Assembly (NCBI GenBank): GCA_015487455.1
Contig: WFPR01000172.1
Location: 1 to 14,901, forward strand
Origin: Candidatus Bipolaricaulota bacterium
GTDB lineage: Bacteria > Bipolaricaulota > Bipolaricaulia > RBG-16-55-9
Length of the DNA: 14,901 nucleotides
Direction of reading: 5' to 3'
The notes below the pieces were generated by a model. The model was not told where the DNA came from. It worked only from the letters and a program-made list of their open reading frames with translations, and searched no databases. A program made the position numbers and the translations under genes. Of this stretch, positions 1-5,145 are shown in pieces (the stretch's first letter is position 1; the number at the start of each line of letters is the position of its first letter).

Positions 1-2
1 AC

Positions 3-782
3 GTGCGGATCACCACCCGCGTCCAGCGGGACTACTTCCCGACGGCCTTCTTCGGGACGCTCCACGAGTGCGGCCACGCCCTCTACGACCAGGGCTTCGA
101 CCCCCAGCTCGAGCGCACCCCCCTCGCCTCGGGTGCCTCCCTAAGCGTCCACGAGTCCCAGTCGCGCCTGTGGGAGAACCTGGTCGGCCGCAGCCGCCCC
201 TTCTGGGAGGGCTACTACCCCAAGCTCCAGGAGACCTTCCCCGCCCAGCTCGGGGACGTGGAGCTGGATCGCTTCTATCGCGCCATCAACAGGGTCGAGC
301 CCTCGCTGATTCGGGTGGAGGCCGACGAGGTGACGTACAACCTCCACATCATGCTCCGCTTCGAGCTGGAGCTGCAGCTCGTGGAGCGCAAGCTTCCCGT
401 AAGCGACCTCCCCGAGGTCTGGAACGCGAAGATGAAAGAGTACTTGGGCGTCGAGCCCCCCAACGACGCCCAGGGCGTGCTCCAGGACATCCACTGGTCG
501 GGCGGGGCCATCGGCTACTTCCCGACCTACACCCTGGGGAACCTGCTCTCGGCCCAGCTCTTTCAGAGCGCCCAGCGGGACATCCCGGATCTCATTGAGC
601 AGATCCGCTCGGGGCGGTTCCAAGAGCTGCTGGGGTGGCTGCGGGAGAAGATTCACAAGCACGGGCGCAAGTTCCCGCCCATGGAGCTGATCCGGCGGGC
701 TACGGGCCGCGAGCTGGAAACCGAGAGCTATTTGAAGTACATCCGCGAGAAGTACTCGGAGATCTACGGCCCGCTGCCCTAA
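3..782 (+). CDS. Carboxypeptidase Taq (peptidase family M32), C-terminal part, 5' end outside the window
   Basis: Metal-dependent carboxypeptidase that removes C-terminal residues from peptides, normally a cytoplasmic homodimer of about 500 residues. Only about the last 260 residues are visible. The zinc site is present: HECGH at visible residues 21-25, the HEXXH motif, followed 30 residues after its first His by the Glu of HESQSRLWE (E51). That is the spacing known for the third metal ligand in this family. The family signature LQDIHWSGGAIGYFPTY-LG lies near visible residues 160-181. The frame is open to the left edge, and the GTG at position 3 reads as the Val of the family's internal D-V-R-[IT]-T-T-R stretch. 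It is therefore not a start codon, and the real start lies upstream. The gene ends in TAA, 8 bases from the stop of the convergent small basic gene. Identification is firm, but the peptide substrate in vivo is unknown. Confidence 0.95.
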   Translation: MRITTRVQRDYFPTAFFGTLHECGHALYDQGFDPQLERTPLASGASLSVHESQSRLWENLVGRSRPFWEGYYPKLQETFPAQLGDVELDRFYRAINRVEPSLIRVEADEVTYNLHIMLRFELELQLVERKLPVSDLPEVWNAKMKEYLGVEPPNDAQGVLQDIHWSGGAIGYFPTYTLGNLLSAQLFQSAQRDIPDLIEQIRSGRFQELLGWLREKIHKHGRKFPPMELIRRATGRELETESYLKYIREKYSEIYGPLP

Positions 783-790
783 CCCGAACG

Positions 791-901
791 CTAACGCTGG
801 CGCTCGCGGCGCATCAGGCGCTTCCAGCGGCGCTTCGCGGCCGCCTTCTTCTTCCGCTTGCGGATCCACTTCGGGATGTACTGCAGCTTCCACTTGGCCA
901 T
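791..901 (-). CDS. 36-residue, very basic small protein; candidate bS22/mS38-like (COX24_C) ribosomal protein
   Basis: Complete 37-codon frame from ATG to TAG with a strong Shine-Dalgarno sequence (AGGAGGG, 4 bases before the ATG) and its own promoter candidate. The product has 9 Lys and 9 Arg among 36 residues, one acidic residue and three Trp. It starts MAKWKLQYIPKWIRKRKKK and ends KRLMRRERQR. The layout (I-R/K-K-R-K-K-K, a short spacer, then K-R-R-x-K-R-L-x-R-R-x-R-x-R) resembles the tiny bacterial AURKAIP1/COX24-domain proteins. In that family a hydrophobic residue is followed by KKRRKKM-KKKxRKLLRRTR, and members include mycobacterial bS22 and mitochondrial mS38, which sit in the small ribosomal subunit. 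The neighbour across the divergent gap is infB, which fits a translation role. The coding status is well supported by the start signals. The family assignment is my inference from composition and spacing, and it could instead be an unrelated RNA-binding peptide. Confidence 0.75.
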   Translation of the reverse strand: MAKWKLQYIPKWIRKRKKKAAAKRRWKRLMRRERQR

Positions 902-905
902 GATG

Positions 906-912
906 CCCTCCT
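906..912 (-). promoter_or_regulatory. Shine-Dalgarno site of the small basic protein gene
   Basis: Read on the minus strand this is AGGAGGG followed by CATC and the ATG. It is a near-perfect anti-16S match at a normal distance. It is the main reason for accepting a gene this short and for choosing this ATG among the longer open frame that runs upstream of it. Confidence 0.75.
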
Positions 913-948
913 GTGCGTGTCTGCCGTCGAGCGGCCTGTGGGGAGTTC

Positions 949-965
949 GCGTGCGCGCCGCACGC
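949..965. other. Perfect 7-bp inverted repeat in the leader of the small basic gene
   Basis: GCGTGCG - CGC - CGCACGC forms a perfect 7-bp GC stem with a 3-base loop. It lies between the predicted -10 (978-983) and the Shine-Dalgarno site (906-912) of the minus-strand gene, so it would fold within the roughly 70-base mRNA leader. It has no U tract, so it is not an intrinsic terminator. It could be a regulatory leader hairpin or simply a by-product of high GC content. Confidence 0.35.
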
Positions 966-977
966 ATGCCGCCATAA

Positions 978-1006
978 ACCATACGCCATCGGGGCGGCCC
1001 CCTCAA
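978..1006 (-). promoter_or_regulatory. Candidate sigma70 promoter for the small basic gene
   Basis: On the minus strand, TTGAGG (1001-1006) is separated by exactly 17 bp from TATGGT (978-983). Each hexamer matches the consensus at 4 of 6 positions. Initiation would fall near 971, giving a leader of about 70 bases that contains the hairpin at 949-965. This is inferred from sequence only. Confidence 0.45.
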
Positions 1007-1036
1007 CCCCGCGCCCGCGCGCCGCGGCAAACGCGG

Positions 1037-1065
1037 TTGACACCGGGCTAAGCATGTGGTACGCT
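1037..1065 (+). promoter_or_regulatory. Candidate sigma70 promoter for infB
   Basis: A perfect -35 TTGACA (1037-1042) is followed by a 17-bp spacer ending in TGG and then TACGCT (1060-1065), so the -10 is also of the extended TGn type. Transcription would begin near 1072, about 32 bases before the infB ATG. This rules out the upstream GTG at 1056 as the infB start, because it lies upstream of the predicted transcript start. It also implies that infB does not depend on read-through from an upstream nusA operon. Confidence 0.65.
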
Positions 1066-1103
1066 GTAAGCGTTCCCACGTTTTTGCGATCCCAAAGGGG
1101 AGA

Positions 1104-2972
1104 ATGGCGAAGCGACAGGTCTTTCGGGTGGCGAAGGAGTTGGGGGTCTCCAGCCGGGAGCTGCTGGACGACCTCAAGGAGATCGGCATCGAAAAGCCGA
1201 ACAACTTCAGCGTCCTCGACGACGACGAGTACGAGCTCATTCAGGCGTTCTATCAGGAGAAAGCCGGTCCCCAAGCGCCTTCGCCCTCACCTTCGCCCTC
1301 GCCCCCGGTCAAGGCCGAGGCCCCGGGCGACGGTCAGGTGGCCGAGCGGCCTGAGCCCGAACAGGGGGAGCGCACCGCGACGGCCGTCGTGAAGGAGCGG
1401 GAAGGGACGCAGGCCCAAGCCGAAGCGGTGAAGGCCGAGCCCGCCGACAAGAAGCCCGTCGGGGAGCCGCGGCCTCCGGTGGTGGCCGTGCTGGGCCACG
1501 TCGACCACGGCAAGACCACCCTGCTCGACCGCATCCGCAAGACCCACGTGGCCGAGCAGGAGGCGGGCGGGATCACCCAGTCGATCGGCGCCTATCAAGC
1601 AGAGTATCAAGGCAAGAAGATCACGTTCATCGACACGCCGGGCCACCGGGCGTTCACGGGGATGCGGGCCCGCGGCGCCCAGGTCACGGACATCGTCATC
1701 CTGGTGGTGGCGGCCGACGACGGGGTGATGGAGCAGACGAAGGAGGCGATCGCGCACGCCCGCGCGGCCAAGGTCCCCATCGTCGTCGCGATCAACAAGA
1801 TCGACAAGCCCGGCGTCGACGTCAACCGCGTCAAGCAGCAGCTGGCCGACGAGGGGTTGGTGCCCGAGGACTGGGGCGGCGACACGATCACCGTGCCCGT
1901 CTCGGCCCTCACCGGCCAGGGGATCGACGAGCTGCTCGAGATGATCCTGCTCGTCGCAGAGCTCGAGGATCTGCGGGCCGACCCCAAGGGGCCCGTCGAG
2001 GGCACGATCATCGAGAGCTATTTGGACCCGCACAAGGGTCCCATCGCGACGGCGATCATCAAGAACGGGACGCTCCGAGAGCGCGACGTGGTCGTGGCGG
2101 GGACGGCCTGGGGCCGCATCCGGGCCTTGCTCGACGATCAAGGGCGGCGCGTTAAAGAGGCCCCGCCCGGCACGCCCGTGCAGATCTTGGGGCTCTCCGA
2201 GGTGCCGCCCGTCGGCACCCGGCTGGAGGTCGTCGACAGCCCCGCCAAGGCCAAGCGGCTCGTCGAGGAGCGGCTGGAGGAGCAGCGCCGGGCCAAGCAG
2301 AAGAAGGCCCGCCTGACCTGGGAGGACGTGCTGGCCAAGACGGCCCAGAAGGGCGCGCTCAAGCTCATCGTCAAGGCCGACACCCTGGGCTCGCTGGAGG
2401 CCGTCGAGAACGAGCTCAAGCGCCTCGAGACCGACGACGTCAAGGTCGAGTTCGTCCACAGGGGCGTCGGGAACGTCAGCGAGAGCGACGTGCTGCTGGC
2501 CGCCTCCGGCGAGGACGACGAGGAGGTCGGCGTGGTGGGCTTCCGCGTCGACGTCGACCCCAAGGCCCGCCAGCTGGCCGAGCAGGAGGGCGTTCAAGTC
2601 AAGACGTACGAGGTCATCTACGACTTGGCCGACGACGTGAAGCGGGCGATCCGCCGCCTGCTCGGCCCCGAGTACCGCGAGGTCAAGCTGGGCGAGGTGG
2701 AGGTCCGCAAGGTCTTCAAGATCAAGGGCGTGGGCACCGTGGCGGGCTGTTACGTCCGCGACGGGAAGGTCACGCGGGACGCCCACGTGCGCGTCCGGCG
2801 CGGGCGCCAGGAGGTCTTCACGGGCCGCATCCAGAGCCTCAAGCGCTTCGACCAGGACGTGCGCGAGGTGGGCAAGGGGCTGGAGTGCGGCCTCAAGATC
2901 GAGAACTTCGACGACGTCCAGCCCGGCGACCGCCTCGAGGTCTTCAAGCTCGAAGAGGTCGAGCCCGTCTGA
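1104..2972 (+). CDS. infB: Translation initiation factor IF-2
   Basis: GTPase that brings fMet-tRNA to the 30S subunit and promotes 50S joining. The 622-residue product is compact compared with about 890 in E. coli. Residues 1-53 form one IF2_N domain (VFRVAKELGVSSRELL). A Pro/Ser and Glu/Ala-rich linker follows, beginning with a PSPSPSPSP run near 59-67. The G domain shows G1 GHVDHGKT (131-138), G2 GGITQSIGAY, G3 DTPGH (177-181), G4 NKID (231-234) and G5 SAL (267-269). The beta-barrel, core and C-terminal tRNA-binding domains follow, ending in the conserved G-ECGLKIENFDDVQPGD segment. In G2 the usual His of GGITQH is Ser, a minor variation. The ATG at 1104 starts the IF2_N domain exactly and has an AAAGGGGAG Shine-Dalgarno sequence just before it. 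It is followed 14 bases later by ylxP and then rbfA, so co-transcription is expected. Confidence 0.97.
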   Translation: MAKRQVFRVAKELGVSSRELLDDLKEIGIEKPNNFSVLDDDEYELIQAFYQEKAGPQAPSPSPSPSPPVKAEAPGDGQVAERPEPEQGERTATAVVKEREGTQAQAEAVKAEPADKKPVGEPRPPVVAVLGHVDHGKTTLLDRIRKTHVAEQEAGGITQSIGAYQAEYQGKKITFIDTPGHRAFTGMRARGAQVTDIVILVVAADDGVMEQTKEAIAHARAAKVPIVVAINKIDKPGVDVNRVKQQLADEGLVPEDWGGDTITVPVSALTGQGIDELLEMILLVAELEDLRADPKGPVEGTIIESYLDPHKGPIATAIIKNGTLRERDVVVAGTAWGRIRALLDDQGRRVKEAPPGTPVQILGLSEVPPVGTRLEVVDSPAKAKRLVEERLEEQRRAKQKKARLTWEDVLAKTAQKGALKLIVKADTLGSLEAVENELKRLETDDVKVEFVHRGVGNVSESDVLLAASGEDDEEVGVVGFRVDVDPKARQLAEQEGVQVKTYEVIYDLADDVKRAIRRLLGPEYREVKLGEVEVRKVFKIKGVGTVAGCYVRDGKVTRDAHVRVRRGRQEVFTGRIQSLKRFDQDVREVGKGLECGLKIENFDDVQPGDRLEVFKLEEVEPV

Positions 2973-2986
2973 GCCTTCTTCCGACG

Positions 2987-3274
2987 ATGCGGGTCGGGAT
3001 CGCCAAGATCACCCTGCACTTCGGGGGTGCGCTCCCCTCCCTCAAGGAGAAGCGGCGGCTCCTTCAGGGGCTGATCGCCCAAACCAAACGGACGTTCAAC
3101 GTCTCGATCGCCGAGGTCGAGCAGCGGGACAGCCGCGAGCGGGCCGTGCTGGGGGTGGCGCTGGTCGCGGGCGACGGACCACTCGGCCAGCGGGCCCTCG
3201 ACAAGCTCGTCGCGTTTTTGGAGCGCCAGCACCCCGACATCAGCGTCGAGCGGGTCGAGAGCGAAATCCTTTAG
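2987..3274 (+). CDS. ylxP: DUF503 / YlxP family protein
   Basis: A 95-residue protein of the DUF503 family, which is almost always found between infB and rbfA. Its biochemical role is unsettled, and ribosome maturation or RNA binding is suspected mainly from this position. Visible family traits are the opening MRVGIAKITLHFGG strand, the LKEKR-LLQGLI segment (the family's S-LKEKR motif), FNVSIAEVEQRD, and a C-terminal alpha-beta part ending VERVESEIL. I chose the ATG at 2987 because it begins exactly at the family's N-terminal strand. The open frame extends upstream only into infB coding sequence. There is no clear Shine-Dalgarno site, so translation is probably coupled to infB termination 14 bases upstream. 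rbfA begins 13 bases after its stop. Confidence 0.92.
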   Translation: MRVGIAKITLHFGGALPSLKEKRRLLQGLIAQTKRTFNVSIAEVEQRDSRERAVLGVALVAGDGPLGQRALDKLVAFLERQHPDISVERVESEIL

Positions 3275-3287
3275 CCCTCGATGAGGC

Positions 3288-3635
3288 ATGAGCCAGCGGG
3301 CGCGCGAGAAGATCCGCGAGGCGATCAAGCGCAAGCTCGGCGAGATCCTGGAGTTCGAGGCCCGCGACCCGCGCCTGGAGTGGGTCACGGTGATGGACGT
3401 CCGGCTCTCGCGCGACCTGCGCTACGCGACCGTGCTCGTGAGCACGCTGGGGGGCGGCGTCTCCGAGGAGGAGGCCGTGGCGGTGCTCACCCAGCACAAG
3501 GGCTTCCTGCGGTCGGAGCTGGCCAAGCGTTTGAGGCTGCGCCGCGTCCCCGAGCTGCGCTTCGAGCCCGACTTGACGGCCCGCCGCGCCCGCCGCATCG
3601 AGCAGCTGCTGGCCGAGGACGACGAGCCCGCCTGA
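3288..3635 (+). CDS. rbfA: 30S ribosome-binding factor A
   Basis: Small KH-fold factor that binds immature 30S subunits and helps process the 5' end of 16S rRNA. The length of 115 residues is typical. Visible family features are the N-terminal helix REKIREAIKRKLGEIL, the strand VTVMDVRLSRDLRYATV, the helix HKGFLRSELAKRLRLRR, and the closing strand VPELRFEPD followed by a helix RRIEQLL. The start at 3288 gives the normal MSQRAREKI N-terminus. A GAGG lies only one base before it, too close to be a good Shine-Dalgarno site, so coupling to ylxP is likely. It is the last gene of the infB-ylxP-rbfA unit. truB, often next in other bacteria, is absent, and the next gene is convergent after 48 bp with no convincing terminator. 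Confidence 0.96.
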   Translation: MSQRAREKIREAIKRKLGEILEFEARDPRLEWVTVMDVRLSRDLRYATVLVSTLGGGVSEEEAVAVLTQHKGFLRSELAKRLRLRRVPELRFEPDLTARRARRIEQLLAEDDEPA

Positions 3636-3683
3636 TCTCCCTATCTACCCTCGGTCGTTCCGCCGTTGGCGTTTGGAGTTAGG

Positions 3684-5012
3684 CTACAGCTCCCGGGCAG
3701 CCTCGCAGATCTCGCGGAACGGGCGGTTGCCCTGGAGGGCGCTCTCGCGGAGCCTCGGGTCCTGGATGCGCGTGAGGCGATCCATGACGTCCCGGTGCGC
3801 CCGCCGGAGGTGAGCCTGCGCCTCGTGCCCGCGGCCCAGCGCGCGAAGGACGCAGTACGCGTTGAACTCCACCTTGTAGCGGAGCGCGCTGCCCCGTCCG
3901 GCCGCGACCAGCTCCAGGGCCTGGCGGGTGCTGCCCAGCGCCTCCCCCCGGCGGCCGAGGCCCAGCTGCGCCCGCGCCCGGTACGAGCGGTTCTCGATGA
4001 ACAAATCGACATCGTCGAGGGTCTGAATGCGCCGCCCCGCCTCGCCGAAGCGCGCCTCGGCCTCCCGAAACGCCTCGAGGTCGAGCAGCGCGATGCCCCA
4101 GTTGTTCAAGACGATGGCCTCGCCCCAGCGGTCGTCGAGCGCCCGGCAGAGCCGGAACGCCCGTCCGTAGTGCTCGATCGCCTCCGGGCTGTGCCGATCG
4201 TTCCAGGCGAGCCAGCCTAAGTTGTTGAGCGTCTGCCACTCGGTGCGGCGGTCCTGGGCGCGGCGGCTGAGCTCCAGCGCTTTATGGTAGTGACGCTTCG
4301 CCCGATCGCTCTGCCCCAGATAGCGATGGATGACGCCCAGCAGCAGGTGGCTCTTCGCCCGGCCGACGGGGTCGTGCGCGCGCTCGTAGAGCTGCAGCGC
4401 TTGTCGGGCGAGCGCGTAGGCGGCCTCGGGCTCGCGGCGGGCGTAGTGGGCACGGGCCAGCTCCCGCTTGAGCCCGGCCTCCTCGGACAGCCGCAGCGGC
4501 GGCGAGCGGAGCAGCTCGGCCTTGGGGCTCTGCGCCAGCGCGTCCAGCGCTTCAACGTATAGGGCTTCTAAGCGGGCCTGCTCCTCCAGCACCCAGTCGT
4601 CGTAGAACCCCGGCAGGAACCCCCCGTCGTACAGCTCGACGGCCCGCCGAAACGCCTCGAGGCGGGCCTCCCCCTCGGCCCGGCGCCCCCGCTCGATCAG
4701 CCGCTCGAACGCCTCGACGTCCAGCGCGTAGCGCGTCGAGCTGAAGCGCACCCACCCCCGCTCGATCGTGAGGTGCTCCCCTAAAACGCGCCGGAGGGCC
4801 GAGAGGGCGTAGCGCAGGTTGTTGCGGGCGCTTTCGGGGCCCAGCTCCCCCCAGAGCAGCTCGGCCAGCTCCTCCCGCGGGTGGGCGCGATCCCGGCGCA
4901 TCACGAGGTATGCAAATAGGGACTTCACCTTGCGGGTGGGCAGCTCCGGCAGGGGCTGATCGTCCTCGTACAGCTCAAAGGCGCCCAGGAAGCGCATCTT
5001 CAGGGTCCCCAT
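3684..5012 (-). CDS. SARP-like transcriptional regulator (winged helix + BTAD + TPR)
   Basis: 442-residue putative DNA-binding activator of the AfsR/SARP type. Residues 5-95 form an OmpR-like winged helix, with the typical helix containing ESARNNLRYALSALRR (60-75). From about 97 there is a bacterial transcriptional activation domain (ALDVEAFERLIERGR, then LYDGGFLPGFYDDWVLEEQ). Residues 182-410 hold about six TPR-type helical hairpins spaced roughly 40 residues apart, for example AKSHLLLGVIHRYLGQSDRA and QTLNNLGWLAWNDRHSPEA. There is no P-loop ATPase module, unlike AfsR itself. The start ATG at 5012 has a GAAGGG stretch just upstream; Met6 is an alternative. It is divergent from the secreted-protein operon, with a 133-bp gap carrying tandem 11-bp repeats, so regulation of that operon and of itself is a reasonable inference. 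The signal sensed by the TPR part is unknown. Confidence 0.9.
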   Translation of the reverse strand: MGTLKMRFLGAFELYEDDQPLPELPTRKVKSLFAYLVMRRDRAHPREELAELLWGELGPESARNNLRYALSALRRVLGEHLTIERGWVRFSSTRYALDVEAFERLIERGRRAEGEARLEAFRRAVELYDGGFLPGFYDDWVLEEQARLEALYVEALDALAQSPKAELLRSPPLRLSEEAGLKRELARAHYARREPEAAYALARQALQLYERAHDPVGRAKSHLLLGVIHRYLGQSDRAKRHYHKALELSRRAQDRRTEWQTLNNLGWLAWNDRHSPEAIEHYGRAFRLCRALDDRWGEAIVLNNWGIALLDLEAFREAEARFGEAGRRIQTLDDVDLFIENRSYRARAQLGLGRRGEALGSTRQALELVAAGRGSALRYKVEFNAYCVLRALGRGHEAQAHLRRAHRDVMDRLTRIQDPRLRESALQGNRPFREICEAAREL

Positions 5013-5029
5013 GGCCCTTCTTCAAAGCG

Positions 5030-5058
5030 ATGATACCCGAAGATCGGCAGCAGGCCAA
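5030..5058 (-). promoter_or_regulatory. Candidate sigma70 promoter for the SARP-like regulator
   Basis: On the minus strand, TTGGCC (5053-5058) is followed by a 17-bp spacer and TATCAT (5030-5035), which matches the -10 consensus at 5 of 6 positions. The ATG lies 17 bases after the -10, so the leader would be only about 10 bases, just enough for the GAAGGG stretch. The tandem repeats at 5074-5095 lie about 16 bp upstream of this -35, a position suited to an activator. Confidence 0.5.
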
Positions 5059-5073
5059 CCCCCAACCGAACGG

Positions 5074-5095
5074 GCTTTTAACGCTCTTTTAACGC
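5074..5095. repeat. Tandem 11-bp direct repeats in the divergent gap; candidate SARP operator
   Basis: Two abutting 11-mers, GCTTTTAACGC (5074-5084) and TCTTTTAACGC (5085-5095), agree at 10 of 11 bases. One helical turn further upstream, AACG recurs in the same phase (5069-5072), giving three in-phase AACG cores. SARP regulators such as ActII-ORF4 and DnrI are known to bind direct repeats with 11-bp spacing placed about 8 bp upstream of a -10. Here the hexamer TTACCC begins 8 bases after the CTTTTAACG core of the second repeat (5103-5108), but it is a poor -10 match. Binding by the adjacent regulator is inference. Confidence 0.55.
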
Positions 5096-5130
5096 CGACG
5101 CGTTACCCTCCTTCACGCTCCAGACTCATG

Positions 5131-5139
5131 GGAGGGGAG
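5131..5139 (+). promoter_or_regulatory. Shine-Dalgarno site that sets the protease start
   Basis: GGAGGGGAG lies 6 bases before the ATG at 5146. An upstream in-frame ATG (5128) directly precedes this site and lacks its own Shine-Dalgarno sequence. The site therefore argues for 5146, which also gives a clean MRRAW signal-peptide N-terminus. Confidence 0.7.
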
Positions 5140-5145
5140 AGCGCC

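Noticed and set aside
1056..1103. GTG at 1056 as the infB start, adding 16 residues
   Set aside because: The GTG lies immediately before the predicted -10 hexamer (1060-1065) and upstream of the predicted transcript start. The IF2_N domain begins at the ATG at 1104, which has its own Shine-Dalgarno.
1277..1308. Pyrimidine-rich TCGCCC-type repeat in infB considered as a regulatory element
   Set aside because: It encodes the PSPSPSPSP linker of IF-2, which is variable and low-complexity in this family.
1287..2786. A 499-codon open frame on the minus strand across infB
   Set aside because: It mirrors the infB codons at high GC3, is rich in Leu/Asp/Val/Gly/His typical of antisense shadows, and shows no domain or start signal.
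3661..3674. Possible intrinsic terminator between the convergent rbfA and regulator genes (CGCC-GTT-GGCG then TTT)
   Set aside because: The stem is only 4 bp and the T run only 3 bases, too weak to call.
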